Positions 18,984 to 29,089 of a DNA stretch of 64,000 nucleotides are shown piece by piece. The position numbers and the translations under genes were made by a program. The number at the start of each line of letters is the position of its first letter. Positions within the stretch are counted from its first letter, which is position 1. Below the pieces are notes generated by a model. That model saw only the letters and a list, made by a program, of their open reading frames with translations. It had not been told where the DNA came from and searched no databases. Source of the stretch: Giesbergeria anulus (GTDB taxonomy: Bacteria; Pseudomonadota; Gammaproteobacteria; Burkholderiales; Burkholderiaceae_C); contig NZ_FOGD01000001.1 of assembly GCF_900111115.1 (NCBI RefSeq), positions 791,140 to 855,139 on the forward strand. Reading direction: 5' to 3'.

Positions 18984-21900
18984 GTGACCTTGCACATCAC
19001 CACGCTTGCGGGCGCTAACGCCCTCAGCCCCTTCCGCGCCCAGCAAATCTTGCCCGCGCTCCAAGCCATCCACCCCAAAATCGCGTCGATTGCCGCACGC
19101 TTTGTTCATTTGGTGGCCACCGATGTCGCACCGGCTGCGGATACCCTAGAGCGTCTGGCCGCCTTGCTCAACTATGGCGAGCCTTACGCCGGCCCCACCG
19201 AGGGCGCGACACTGATCGTGACCCCCCGTTTGGGCACGGTTTCGCCGTGGGCCTCCAAGGCCACCGATATTGCGCACAACTGCGGTTTGGCCGTGCGCCG
19301 CATTGAACGCGTGACGCAATACCACCTCACGCTGCAATCGGGCCTGCTCAGTAAACCCAGCCTGAGTGCCGAGCAGCGCCAGCAAATCGCTGATCTGCTG
19401 CACGACCGCATGACCGAATCGGTGGTGGCCGACCTGAGTGGCGCGCAAACCCTGTTCACTGAACTGCCCGCACAACCGATGGAGCAAGTGGATGTGCTGG
19501 GCGGTGGCCGTGCCGCGCTAGAGAGCGCCAACAAGCAATGGGGCTTGGCACTGGCCGATGACGAAATCGACTATCTGGTCAACGCCTTCCAAGGCTTGCA
19601 GCGCAACCCCACCGATGTCGAACTGATGATGTTCGCGCAGGCCAACAGCGAACACTGCCGCCACAAGATTTTTAACGCCCAATTCACCATTGATGGCGCG
19701 GCCCAAGACAAAAGCCTGTTTGCGATGATTCGCAACACGCACCAACTGGCACCGCAGCACACCGTCGTTGCTTACTCTGACAATGCCTCGATCATGGAAG
19801 GCTCGTCCGTAGAGCGTTTTGTCGCCCGGATGCAGGGCGATGCCAACAGCTACCAAAAAGAGCAGGCCACCCACCATGTGCTGATGAAGGTAGAAACGCA
19901 CAACCACCCCACAGCCATCTCGCCCTTCCCCGGTGCCTCCACCGGCGCGGGCGGTGAAATCCGCGATGAGGGTGCTACCGGACGCGGCTCTAAGCCCAAG
20001 GCGGGCCTGACCGGCTTTACCGTGTCCAAACTCTGGGATGGCGCATCCGATCAAGAGGGCGGCAAACCCGGCCATATCGCCAGCCCGTTGCAGATCATGA
20101 TTGAAGGCCCATTGGGCGGCGCGGCATTCAACAACGAGTTTGGCCGCCCCAACCTGACCGGCTATTTCCGCGAATACGAGCAAACCGTGGCCGGTGTGCA
20201 ACGCGGCTACCACAAGCCCATCATGATCGCTGGCGGCTTGGGTGTGATTGACGCCGGGCAAACGCAAAAAGTGGAGTTTCCTGCCGGTTCGCTGCTGATC
20301 CAACTTGGTGGCCCCGGTATGCGAATTGGCATGGGCGGCAGTGCCGCCAGCTCGATGGCGACCGGCACCAACGCCGCCGAACTCGATTTCGACTCCGTGC
20401 AGCGTGGCAACCCCGAAATCGAACGCCGCGCCCAAGAAGTGATTAACCACTGCTGGGCACAAGGCGAGAACAACCCCATTTTGGCGATTCACGATGTCGG
20501 CGCGGGTGGCCTGTCCAATGCCTTCCCAGAGCTAACCAACGATGCCGGTCGTGGCGCACGCTTTGACCTGCGCGCCGTGCAGCTCGAAGAATCAGGCTTG
20601 GCTCCAAAAGAAATCTGGAGCAACGAAAGCCAAGAGCGCTATGTGCTGGCGATTGCACCGCAATCGCTGGAGCAGTTCCGCGCCTTCTGTGAGCGTGAGC
20701 GCTGCCCCTTTGCCGTGATTGGCACCGCCACCGAAGAGCGCCAGTTGGTACTGGAAGACACCACAGCGACGGCAGCAGATCAGAAATTCCCGGTCGATAT
20801 GCCAATGTCTGTGCTGCTGGGTAAGCCACCCAAAATGCACCGCGACGTCAAAACCGTGCAGCGCGCCTTCCAGCCCATGGAACTGACGGGCGTGGAGCTG
20901 CAAAAATCCATCATTGATGTGCTCAGCCACCCCACCGTGGCCTCCAAGCGCTTCCTCATCACCATTGGCGACCGCGCCGTGGGCGGCCTAACCCACCGTG
21001 ACCAGATGGTCGGCCCTTGGCAAATTCCGGTGGCCGATGTCGCCGTGACGCTGGCCGACTTTCAAGGCTTCGCCGGTGAAGCGATGGCGATGGGCGAACG
21101 CACCCCACTGGCAGCACTCAATGCTCCGGCCTCAGGCCGCATGGCGATTGCCGAGGCCATTACCAACCTGCTGGCCGCGCCGATGGAGCTGTCGCGCGTC
21201 AAACTGTCAGCCAACTGGATGGCTGCCTGTGGCGAGCCGGGCGAAGATGCCGCCCTGTACGACACCGTGAAAGCCGTGGGCATGGAACTGTGCCCACAAC
21301 TGGGCATCTCGATTCCGGTGGGCAAGGATTCGCTGTCCATGCGTACGCAGTGGCAGCATGATGGCGAAACGCACAAGGTGGTCTCGCCTGTCAGTCTCAT
21401 CATCACCGCCTTTGCCACACTGCAAGATGTACGCGGCACCCTGACACCACAACTCAACGCCACCGAAGAAGACACCACGCTGGTGCTGATTGATTTGGGC
21501 AAAGGCCAAGGCCGCATGGGCGGCAGCATTTTGGGCCAAGTGTTGAACCAATCGGGCGATGTCGTGCCCGATTTGGACGATGCACAAGACCTGATCCAAT
21601 TGGTCAATGCCATCAACACCCTGCGCGCCCAAGGCCAAATTTTGGCCTACCACGACCGCAGCGATGGTGGTTTGCTGGCAGCGGTGGCCGAAATGGCCTT
21701 TGCCGGTCATGTGGGCGTAGCGCTGAACGTTGATATGCTGGTCACCGAAGGCGATGGCATCAGCGACAGTCGCATGGACGCAGGCGACTCCAAAAACTGG
21801 GCACAGCAAGTCAGCGCCCGCCGCGAAGAACTCACGCTCAAGGCGCTGTTCAACGAAGAACTGGGCGTGGTGCTGCAAGTGCGCACCACCGAGCGCAATG

Positions 21901-22997
21901 CCGTGATGCAAACCTTGCGCGCCCATGGGCTGTCCAAGTTCAGCCACTTCATTGGCAAAACACGCCCCGCCTGCTCCAGCATGGATGCGGGCAAGGGCCA
22001 ATTGTCCATCTGGCGTGATGCCAAAGAAGTGTTTAGCGCCCCGCTGGCCGACTTGCACCAAGTCTGGGACAGCGTAAGCTGGAAAATCTGCCAGCAGCGC
22101 GACAACCCCGCCTGCGCCGATGCCGAACACGCCGCAGCGGGCGATACGCAAGACCCCGGTATGCACGTCCACCTGACGTTTGACCCAGCGCAAAACGTGG
22201 CAGCGCCGTTCCTGCACCTGTCGCGCCCCAAAGTGGCGGTGCTGCGTGAGCAAGGCGTCAACTCCCATGTCGAAATGGCCTATGCCTTTACCGAGGCTGG
22301 CTTCGAAGCCGTGGACGTTCACATGACTGACCTGCAAACCGGCCGCGTGCGTTTGCAGGATGTGCAAGGCGTGGTGGCCTGTGGCGGCTTTAGCTATGGC
22401 GACACTTTGGGTGCAGGCATTGGCTGGGCGCGCTCCATCACCTTTAACCCGGTGCTGGCCGAGCAGTTCCAAGGCTTTTTTGCCCGCCAAGACACCTTTG
22501 GCTTGGGCGTGTGCAACGGCTGCCAAATGTTTGCCGAACTGGCCGACATCATCCCCGGCGCACAAGACTGGCCGCGCTTTACCACCAACCAAAGCGAACG
22601 CTTTGAAGCACGCCTGAGCATGGTCGAGGTGTTGGAGTCGCCCAGCATCTTCCTGCAAGGCATGGCGGGCAGCCGCCTGCCGATTGCCGTGGCCCACGGC
22701 GAGGGCTATGCCAACTTCAAGCACCGGGGCAACGCCGCACAGGTATTGGAAGCCATGCGCTTTGTCGATAACACCGGCACAGCCACTGAGCGTTACCCGT
22801 TCAACCCCAATGGCAGCGCAGGCGGCCTCACGGCAGTGACCACCGCCGATGGTCGCTTTACGGCCATGATGCCGCACCCTGAGCGTGTGTTCCGCAACAT
22901 CCAAATGAGCTGGATGGACTTGGCCGCCAGCGGTGGCGCTGACGCTGCCAGCCCGTGGATGCACCTGTGGCGCAACGCACGCCGTTGGGTCGGTTAA
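18984..22997 (+). CDS. purL: Phosphoribosylformylglycinamidine synthase (FGAM synthase), long form
   Basis: Fourth step of de novo purine synthesis: FGAR + glutamine + ATP to FGAM. At 1337 residues it is the fused proteobacterial type, with linker, two AIRS-like ATP-binding halves and a C-terminal glutaminase. Visible landmarks are [27 protein letters not shown], the conserved [11 protein letters not shown] and [10 protein letters not shown], and the glutaminase nucleophile C1177 in GVCNGCQM with H1298 and E1300 in PHPER. It starts at a GTG (18984): the family's MTLHIT N-terminus is here and no upstream in-frame ATG is available. It is monocistronic and divergent from map. Confidence 0.96.
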   Translation: MTLHITTLAGANALSPFRAQQILPALQAIHPKIASIAARFVHLVATDVAPAADTLERLAALLNYGEPYAGPTEGATLIVTPRLGTVSPWASKATDIAHNCGLAVRRIERVTQYHLTLQSGLLSKPSLSAEQRQQIADLLHDRMTESVVADLSGAQTLFTELPAQPMEQVDVLGGGRAALESANKQWGLALADDEIDYLVNAFQGLQRNPTDVELMMFAQANSEHCRHKIFNAQFTIDGAAQDKSLFAMIRNTHQLAPQHTVVAYSDNASIMEGSSVERFVARMQGDANSYQKEQATHHVLMKVETHNHPTAISPFPGASTGAGGEIRDEGATGRGSKPKAGLTGFTVSKLWDGASDQEGGKPGHIASPLQIMIEGPLGGAAFNNEFGRPNLTGYFREYEQTVAGVQRGYHKPIMIAGGLGVIDAGQTQKVEFPAGSLLIQLGGPGMRIGMGGSAASSMATGTNAAELDFDSVQRGNPEIERRAQEVINHCWAQGENNPILAIHDVGAGGLSNAFPELTNDAGRGARFDLRAVQLEESGLAPKEIWSNESQERYVLAIAPQSLEQFRAFCERERCPFAVIGTATEERQLVLEDTTATAADQKFPVDMPMSVLLGKPPKMHRDVKTVQRAFQPMELTGVELQKSIIDVLSHPTVASKRFLITIGDRAVGGLTHRDQMVGPWQIPVADVAVTLADFQGFAGEAMAMGERTPLAALNAPASGRMAIAEAITNLLAAPMELSRVKLSANWMAACGEPGEDAALYDTVKAVGMELCPQLGISIPVGKDSLSMRTQWQHDGETHKVVSPVSLIITAFATLQDVRGTLTPQLNATEEDTTLVLIDLGKGQGRMGGSILGQVLNQSGDVVPDLDDAQDLIQLVNAINTLRAQGQILAYHDRSDGGLLAAVAEMAFAGHVGVALNVDMLVTEGDGISDSRMDAGDSKNWAQQVSARREELTLKALFNEELGVVLQVRTTERNAVMQTLRAHGLSKFSHFIGKTRPACSSMDAGKGQLSIWRDAKEVFSAPLADLHQVWDSVSWKICQQRDNPACADAEHAAAGDTQDPGMHVHLTFDPAQNVAAPFLHLSRPKVAVLREQGVNSHVEMAYAFTEAGFEAVDVHMTDLQTGRVRLQDVQGVVACGGFSYGDTLGAGIGWARSITFNPVLAEQFQGFFARQDTFGLGVCNGCQMFAELADIIPGAQDWPRFTTNQSERFEARLSMVEVLESPSIFLQGMAGSRLPIAVAHGEGYANFKHRGNAAQVLEAMRFVDNTGTATERYPFNPNGSAGGLTAVTTADGRFTAMMPHPERVFRNIQMSWMDLAASGGADAASPWMHLWRNARRWVG

Positions 22998-23062
22998 CCA
23001 TCAACAGCACTTGCGGCTGAGGAAAAGTACAACTTTGAACCCCACTGATCGATTGCACACCC

Positions 23063-25153
23063 TTGCGACATCTTGCTTTCAGATGGTTCAAAATCGTCTT
23101 TTCCTTGGCAGTCATGCTTGCCCATGCAGAAACAGCGTGGTCTTTAGAGCAGCTCTCGCTCCAACTGCGCTGGGTGCATCAATTTCAGTTTGCGGGATAC
23201 TATGCCGCCCAGCAGCAGGGTTATTACCGTGAGGCAGGTCTAGAGGTCTCCTTCAAAGAGGGAGGGCCAAGGGTCAATCCGGTAGCGGAAGTATTGGCTG
23301 GCCACAGCGACTTCGGCATTGGCCTGTCTAATTTGGTGGTGGAGTATCTTAAAGGCCAGCCGTTGGTAATGCTGGCCCCGGTGTTCCAGCACTCGCCCAA
23401 TGTGCTATTGGTACAAGGCCAAGACAAACGCTTGGTCGATCTGGCGAGGCCCGATGCCGGAAAAATCGCCCTGCTGGGTGGCAATCAGGATGTCGATCTG
23501 AAGGCGATGTTTCTGGATGAAGGCATCGCACTGCACCGGCTGCGCATCGTTCCCAACGAAAACCACTTGCAAGATTTCTTGGATCTTCGTGTCGAAGCGC
23601 TGAACGCTTATGTTTCCAACGAGCCCTACTTGCTCAACCAACGCCACGTTCCGTACACCGTTCTCAAGCCGCAAACCTACGGCATGGATTTTTATGGTGA
23701 TGTGCTGTTCACCAGCCAAGCATTGGCCCGCTCTCGCCCAGAGGTGGTCGAAGCCTTCCGTACTGCCTCGATGCGCGGATGGCAATATGCCCTAGAGCAC
23801 GAAGAAGAAATCATTACCCTGATCCAACAGCAATACAACAGCCAGCAAAAAACCCGCGACCACCTTCGTTATGAAGCCCGTGAAATAGAGCGCCTCATCA
23901 ACCCCGAAGTAATCGACATCGGCCACAGCAATCCGGGGCGGTGGCAACATATTGCCAAGACCTATGCCCGTTTTGGCATAGTCAATTTTGACGGGCCGCT
24001 GGACAATTTTTTCTATCAACAAAAGCAGAATGTCGATCTAAGCCGGTTCTACTGGGCCTTGGGCATCATCAGTGCCATCTTAGCTATCGTTGGCAGCATT
24101 GCCTGGTTCATTCACTGCGTCAATCGCCGTCTGGCGGTGGCCTTAGCAGAGAAATCACGCAGCGAAGAGCACCACCGCGTCGTGTTTCAGACTTCACCCT
24201 CGGCAGGCATTGTCTGGCACCAAGGATTCATTGTGACCGACTGGAACCAACAGGCCGAAGCCGTGTTTGGCTGGAAACGCGAAGAAGTGCTGGGCCGACC
24301 TTTTACTGATTTTTTGTTGCCCGACACAGAAATGCAGCATTTGGTGCCTGAACTGGCCCATCTGGTACAAGAAAACACCCTGCCACACAGCATCAACCAA
24401 AACCTGACGCGCGCTGGCGAAATCATCACTTGCGAATGGTTCAACGCTTGGTTGCCCGAACGTCCCGGAGAGCCACGCCAAGTCATCTCTCAGGCCATCA
24501 ACATCACTGAACGTTTGCAGTTGGAAGAAGAAATTCGCCAACTGGCATTTTTTGATCCCCTGACCCAATTGCCCAATCGACGCCTGCTGCAAAATCGACT
24601 CCAGCATCGGCTCACAATGCTGCAACACGACAGCGCGCACAGTGCGTTGATTTTTTTGGACTTAGACAACTTCAAGCCGCTCAACGATACGCACGGTCAC
24701 GCCGTTGGAGACCAACTGCTGATCGAAGTCGCACAGCGGCTGCGAGCCTGCCTGCGCGACACCGATACCGTGGCCCGCTTTGGCGGTGACGAGTTTGTGG
24801 TGCTGCTGTGCGGATTAGATACACAACGGACACAGGCACACGCTTTAGCGCTCCACATTGCGCAACAAATACTGCACTGTCTGGCGCAACCTTATCGGTT
24901 GCAGCGCGCAAATGGCACCGGTATTGTCGAACACCGCTGCTCGGCCAGTATCGGCATAGCCTTGTTTGATGGTTCGGTAGATGCAGAAAACGTACTGCGC
25001 CGCGCCGACGCGTCGATGTACCGCGCCAAAGACAATGGACGCAACTGTATCGAGATAGATGCCAGCCTGTCCCCTGAAGCAAGCAGCGCTACCCCATCGC
25101 CCCCTGCCAGCATCACCATTGCTGTCACCCCAGAAGTTGTAACAGCAACATAA
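23063..25153 (+). CDS. NMT1-like periplasmic sensor, PAS and GGDEF protein (putative diguanylate cyclase)
   Basis: A 696-residue inner-membrane signalling protein. A signal peptide (1-27) leads into a periplasmic NMT1/THI5-like ligand-binding domain (about 30-310, with WVHQFQFAGYYAAQQQGYY), a membrane helix (329-352), a PAS domain (about 368-485) and a GGDEF domain (495-660). GGDEF at 574-578 is intact, so it should make cyclic di-GMP, and RDTD at 565-568, five residues earlier, is a proper product-inhibition site (RxxD). NMT1-like domains bind pyrimidine, thiamine-precursor or sulfonate-like ligands, but the ligand here is unknown. The frame has no ATG ahead of the signal peptide; a TTG at 23063 (or CTG at 23045) is the likely start. 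The end overlaps the convergent asparaginase gene by 29 bases. Confidence 0.88.
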   Translation: MRHLAFRWFKIVFSLAVMLAHAETAWSLEQLSLQLRWVHQFQFAGYYAAQQQGYYREAGLEVSFKEGGPRVNPVAEVLAGHSDFGIGLSNLVVEYLKGQPLVMLAPVFQHSPNVLLVQGQDKRLVDLARPDAGKIALLGGNQDVDLKAMFLDEGIALHRLRIVPNENHLQDFLDLRVEALNAYVSNEPYLLNQRHVPYTVLKPQTYGMDFYGDVLFTSQALARSRPEVVEAFRTASMRGWQYALEHEEEIITLIQQQYNSQQKTRDHLRYEAREIERLINPEVIDIGHSNPGRWQHIAKTYARFGIVNFDGPLDNFFYQQKQNVDLSRFYWALGIISAILAIVGSIAWFIHCVNRRLAVALAEKSRSEEHHRVVFQTSPSAGIVWHQGFIVTDWNQQAEAVFGWKREEVLGRPFTDFLLPDTEMQHLVPELAHLVQENTLPHSINQNLTRAGEIITCEWFNAWLPERPGEPRQVISQAINITERLQLEEEIRQLAFFDPLTQLPNRRLLQNRLQHRLTMLQHDSAHSALIFLDLDNFKPLNDTHGHAVGDQLLIEVAQRLRACLRDTDTVARFGGDEFVVLLCGLDTQRTQAHALALHIAQQILHCLAQPYRLQRANGTGIVEHRCSASIGIALFDGSVDAENVLRRADASMYRAKDNGRNCIEIDASLSPEASSATPSPPASITIAVTPEVVTAT

Positions 25154-26084
25154 TCCGCGCTTTGACGGGGCTTAAGCCCAGGGCCCAAGGCCAGCGCGGC
25201 GTATTTTCTGCGGCAGGCACCAACTGGCCCCACGGGCATCGGCTAGCCACAAGCACCGCCACACCAGCCGTTTCAGCCCGCACCAAGGCTGCCTCCAAGG
25301 CTTGGTGGATGGTGCCATTGCCCGTAGCGGCCACTACCAGTCCCTGCACACCACTGGCTACCAGCGCCTCCACGGTGGCGGCACTGGCTCCGGCATAGCT
25401 CATTACCACCTCTACCCTCGGCCAACCCGCTATGCCACCCAACGGCGGGAAAGCTGTCTGCGCAAAAGCACCTTGGGAAGCTACGGGCCAAGGCTGTGCC
25501 ATGCGCAGTTGCCCCTCTTCTATCCAACCCAGCGGCCCGGCATCACCCGAATCAAAGGCGTCCAGCCGGTAAGGGTGCACTTTTTGCACCCGCTGCGCCC
25601 CATGCACTTGGCCTGCACACACCACCACCACCCCTTGGGCGTGGGGATGTGCCACTACCGCCAAGGCATCACGCAAATTTTGGGGGCCATCGGCAAACAA
25701 GGCTGTGGCAGGCCGCATGGCACAGGTCAAAACCACCGGCTTGCCCGCTGGCAGCACGTTGTGCAAAAACCAAGCGGTTTCTTCTAGGGTGTCGGTACCG
25801 TGGGTAATGACGATGCCTTGCACCAGCGGCTGTTGCAGATAGTGCTGGCAGCGCTGCGCCAGCGCCTGCCAGAGCGCAAAATCCATATCCTTGCTGTCGA
25901 TTTGTGCCACCTGCTCGGCCAGCAACGCCACGCCTGCCGGTACCGCGCCAGCACCCAACGCATCCAACAAGGTTTGTACGCTGCGTTGCGCCGCGCTGTA
26001 GCCTAGGTTGTCATGGGCATGGGCGGCAGTGCCAGCAATGGTGCCACCAGTGCCCAGCACCACCGCGCAGGGCTTGGTGTTCAT
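25125..26084 (-). CDS. L-asparaginase (type I-like, cytoplasmic)
   Basis: A 319-residue amidohydrolase that splits asparagine to aspartate and ammonia. The first active-site motif GTGGTIAGT is at residues 11-19, with the threonine nucleophile in TGGTIAG, and the second is ITHGTDTLEET (about 93-103), with the T-D pair. VHPYRLDAFDSGDAGPLG is a conserved part of the family. No signal peptide is seen, so it is probably cytoplasmic. The ATG at 26084 overlaps the DedA stop (ATGA), indicating coupling. A longer N-terminal frame to 26228 only overlaps DedA. Confidence 0.88.
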   Translation of the reverse strand: MNTKPCAVVLGTGGTIAGTAAHAHDNLGYSAAQRSVQTLLDALGAGAVPAGVALLAEQVAQIDSKDMDFALWQALAQRCQHYLQQPLVQGIVITHGTDTLEETAWFLHNVLPAGKPVVLTCAMRPATALFADGPQNLRDALAVVAHPHAQGVVVVCAGQVHGAQRVQKVHPYRLDAFDSGDAGPLGWIEEGQLRMAQPWPVASQGAFAQTAFPPLGGIAGWPRVEVVMSYAGASAATVEALVASGVQGLVVAATGNGTIHQALEAALVRAETAGVAVLVASRCPWGQLVPAAENTPRWPWALGLSPVKARIMLLLQLLG

Positions 26085-26734
26085 GGGCTTTGTAGTGCTT
26101 TTTGCCGGGTGCCACGCCAAGCACCCAGCACGGCGATCAACCCCGGCACCAAAATCAGCCCCCAGATGATCTTGTCCAAGTTCTGCTGCACCCAAGGCAG
26201 GTTGCCGAAAAAGTAGCCCGCAGTGCAAATACCCAGCACCCAGAGCAAGGCCCCAACCACATTGAACATCGTAAATTGACGCCGCCGCATCGCCGCTACG
26301 CCCGCCACAAACGGAGCAAAGGTACGAATGAAGGGCATAAAACGCGCCAGCACAATGGTGATGCCACCGTAGCGCTCATAAAAGGCATGGGCTTGGTCAA
26401 AGGCACGGCGGTTAAACCAGCGTGAATCCTCCCACTGGAACACCTTGGGGCCAAAGTAACGGCCTATCGAATAATTGCACTGATCGCCCAAAATGGCCGC
26501 TGCCAGCAGCACGGCGCAGGCCGGAGCAAACTCGATCAGGCCAGCACCAGCCAAGGCTCCCACAATAAACAGCAAAGAGTCGCCCGGCAAAAATGGCATT
26601 ACCACCACGCCGGTCTCCACAAACACAATCAAAAACAGCAGGGCGTAGACCCAGACGCCATAGGCCAACACAAAGGCTTCAATGTGCTTGTCCACATGCA
26701 GGATGAAATCAAGAAGAAAAGTGATGGCTTCCAT
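26081..26734 (-). CDS. DedA family membrane protein
   Basis: A 217-residue inner-membrane protein of the DedA/SNARE-associated family (VTT domain), known from other members to support membrane lipid flipping, division and resistance to cationic compounds. Diagnostic parts are FVETGVVVMPFLPGDSLLF, GDQCNYSIGRYFG and ARFMPFIRTFAPFVAG; the F/YxxxR and GR motifs are intact. GGAAAG lies 4 bases before the ATG at 26734, which sets the start (an upstream TTG at 26746 has no such site). Translationally coupled to asparaginase. Confidence 0.93.
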   Translation of the reverse strand: MEAITFLLDFILHVDKHIEAFVLAYGVWVYALLFLIVFVETGVVVMPFLPGDSLLFIVGALAGAGLIEFAPACAVLLAAAILGDQCNYSIGRYFGPKVFQWEDSRWFNRRAFDQAHAFYERYGGITIVLARFMPFIRTFAPFVAGVAAMRRRQFTMFNVVGALLWVLGICTAGYFFGNLPWVQQNLDKIIWGLILVPGLIAVLGAWRGTRQKALQSP

Positions 26735-26793
26735 AGCGCTTTCCAAAAACAGCGGCCGATTATCCCCGCCCCAGCCTGCCTACAATCTGTGCG

Positions 26794-28707
26794 GTGAATG
26801 ACCCTACGCCCCTCTCCTCTGGTTCACGCCCCATCCGTGAACTGCCCGACGAACTTATCAGCCAGATAGCCGCTGGCGAGGTGGTAGAGCGCCCAGCCTC
26901 AGTGGTGCGCGAACTGCTCGACAACGCCCTTGATGCCGGAGCAACGCAAATCACCGTGCGGCTGCTGGCCGGAGGCGTGCGCCTGATCGCCATCGAAGAC
27001 AACGGCAGCGGCATTGCACAAGCACAATTGCCCCTAGCCCTGCGCCGCCACGCCACCAGCAAAATTGCCAGCCTGCACGATTTGGAAACCGTGGCGACAA
27101 TGGGATTTCGCGGCGAGGCGCTGGCCGCCATCTGTGCGGTGTCCGAAACCGCCCTGCTCTCGCGCCCACCAGGGCAAGAAAGCGCCTTTTTGCTCGATGC
27201 ACGCAGCGGCGAACTGCGCCCCGTGGCCCGTGGCCTAGGCACCACGGTAGAAGTCAAAGAACTCTTTTACTCCACCCCAGCACGGCGCAAGTTTCTCAAG
27301 TCTGACGCCACCGAGCTGGCCCACTGCATTGAAGCTGTACGCCGCCAAGCCTTAGCCCGGCCCGATGTGAGCTTTGCTATCTGGCATGAGGGCAAACTGG
27401 TAGAACAATGGCGTGCCACCCTCATCCCCGGCCAAGAAGGCCACAATGCACTGGCCCAGCGCTTGGCTGATGTTCTGGGGCCAGAATGGCTCACGCAGTC
27501 GATAGCGGTGCAACACAGCCACGGGTTGGTCACGGTCACAGGCCGGATTGGTGTACCCGACGCGGCCCGCACCCGTGCCGACCAGCAGTTTGTTTATGTG
27601 AATGGGCGCTTTGTGCGCGACAAGGTCATCAGCCACGCTGTGCGCAGCGCCTATGAAGATGTGCTGCATGGTCAGCGCCAGCCGGTGTATGCGCTCTATA
27701 TCGACATTGACCCAGCCCAAGTCGATGTCAACGTTCACCCCACCAAAATCGAAGTGCGCTTTCGGGACAGCCGCCAAGTGCATCAGGCCGTACGCCATGC
27801 CGTAGAAAACGCTTTGGCGATCCCTCGCGCCGCCGCTACACAGACTGCACCCCCAAACGGCCCCCCCCTCCCAGATGCGGCAACGCCGCGCCAGCCATTC
27901 CCAGCACAGCACCGACAGGTGTCCATGCCCCTCGAAGAACGGGCCGGACACCGTGTCCATGATCTGCAACTGCTCTGGGGGTCAACGCCACCTTCTGATG
28001 GCAGCAGCGCCCATCAGGTCACAGAACGTGGGCCCGCCAGCACCTACCAAAGCCCCACGTCCGAAAGCTCCCTAGCCACCACGCCAGCGCCAGCAGCCAG
28101 CAATCAGCAGCCAATGAAACCTTGGCCCCTAGGCCGCGCCTTGGCACAGCTACATGGCATTTATATCTTGGCCCAAAATGCCCAAGGCTTGGTCTTGGTA
28201 GATATGCACGCCGCGCACGAGCGCATCGTCTATGAGCGCCTCAAGGCGCAGGCCGATAGCAGCAGTCGCATTGCCAGCCAGCCCTTGCTGATCCCAGTCA
28301 CCTTTGCTGCCACCGCGCAAGAACTGGTCACAGCAGAAGAGCAAGCGGCCACGCTGACCCTGCTGGGGTTGGAAGTCACGGCTTTTTCTGCCAAAACGCT
28401 GGCAGTGCGCGCCGTTCCGGCCCCGCTGGCCCAAGGCGATGCAGTAGAACTGGCGCGCAGCGTGCTGGCCGAACTGGCTCAATACGATGCTGGCACGGTG
28501 GTACAACGGGCACGCAACGAGCTTTTGGCCACCATGGCCTGCCACGGTGCCGTGCGGGCCAACCGTACGCTCACTCTGGATGAAATGAACGCCCTGCTGC
28601 GCCAAATGGAAAACACCGAGCGCGCCGACCAATGCAACCACGGCCGTCCCACCTGGCGTCAGCTCAGCCTGCGCGAGCTTGACGCACTGTTTCTGCGCGG
28701 ACGCTGA
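26794..28707 (+). CDS. mutL: DNA mismatch repair protein MutL
   Basis: MutL couples MutS recognition to downstream steps of mismatch repair. The N-terminal GHKL ATPase is intact (IRELPDELISQIAAGEVVERP; DNALDAG; EDNGSGI; ATSKI; TMGFRGEALA). The C-terminal domain holds DMHAAHERIVYE at 470-481, matching the endonuclease motif DQHA(x)2E(x)4E, with ACHGAVRAN and CNHGRP as the accessory metal-site motifs, so this MutL probably nicks DNA and needs no MutH. It has 637 residues and starts at a GTG (26794). A proline/serine-rich linker spans about 355-445. Confidence 0.96.
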   Translation: MNDPTPLSSGSRPIRELPDELISQIAAGEVVERPASVVRELLDNALDAGATQITVRLLAGGVRLIAIEDNGSGIAQAQLPLALRRHATSKIASLHDLETVATMGFRGEALAAICAVSETALLSRPPGQESAFLLDARSGELRPVARGLGTTVEVKELFYSTPARRKFLKSDATELAHCIEAVRRQALARPDVSFAIWHEGKLVEQWRATLIPGQEGHNALAQRLADVLGPEWLTQSIAVQHSHGLVTVTGRIGVPDAARTRADQQFVYVNGRFVRDKVISHAVRSAYEDVLHGQRQPVYALYIDIDPAQVDVNVHPTKIEVRFRDSRQVHQAVRHAVENALAIPRAAATQTAPPNGPPLPDAATPRQPFPAQHRQVSMPLEERAGHRVHDLQLLWGSTPPSDGSSAHQVTERGPASTYQSPTSESSLATTPAPAASNQQPMKPWPLGRALAQLHGIYILAQNAQGLVLVDMHAAHERIVYERLKAQADSSSRIASQPLLIPVTFAATAQELVTAEEQAATLTLLGLEVTAFSAKTLAVRAVPAPLAQGDAVELARSVLAELAQYDAGTVVQRARNELLATMACHGAVRANRTLTLDEMNALLRQMENTERADQCNHGRPTWRQLSLRELDALFLRGR

Positions 28708-28768
28708 CTGCCCCCTGAGCCACCATGCAGCGCACAGCGCACATTCCGGGCACCGCAGCGCACGACAC

Positions 28769-28978
28769 TCCCGCAGTGCTGCACTACAAGCACGGGCCTA
28801 TGAACTGGGGGAAAGTCCCCTCGCTGACGTACTCTTGGCTCGGCGTAATGCCCTAGAAGCACGTCTAGCCACGAACGCTGCTGCACTCGATGAAATGCAG
28901 GCCCAAGCGAGACTGTTGCTCGATACGCATCAACTTTGGGCAATTCCACATGAAACAAACCACAGTATGCACCAATAG
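28769..28978 (+). pseudogene. Remnant of a CzcC-like outer-membrane efflux protein (C-terminal end)
   Basis: Directly after mutL a short open frame encodes RAYELGESPLADVLLARRN followed by about 30 residues ending LLLDTHQLWAIP. This is the look of the last helices of CzcC/TolC-type outer-membrane channels of heavy-metal RND pumps (YxLGE, LLLARR, LDxHQLW). The rest of the gene is absent: nothing upstream encodes the barrel and mutL ends 60 bases earlier. It is best read as a truncated relic left by a deletion. An open frame continues upstream to 28679 but there it is out of frame inside mutL. Confidence 0.65.
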
Positions 28979-29089
28979 TAATACTTGATACCCAAAAAGA
29001 TGCATAAATGCATTAATTTGGTGCAAACAGAGGAGGCTTTTTGACATAATCTTGCGCCACCATCGTGCATTGCCCAGAAAGCCCTTGAA
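28979..29089 (+). other. gdhA upstream region
   Basis: AT-rich stretch following the efflux-protein remnant and ending at the gdhA start. It is presumably the gdhA promoter region. TTGACA occurs at 29041-29046 and a TTGATA-like hexamer near 28986, but neither has a convincing -10 partner at normal spacing. The 60 bases 28708-28768, just after mutL, contain no gene or terminator that I can see. Confidence 0.3.

Noticed and set aside
21207..22964. A 585-codon open frame on the minus strand opposite purL, and another of 324 codons at 19518-20492
   Set aside because: Both lie wholly inside purL on the other strand; their sequences are rich in His, Gly and Ala with no motif, the usual shadow of a GC-rich gene.
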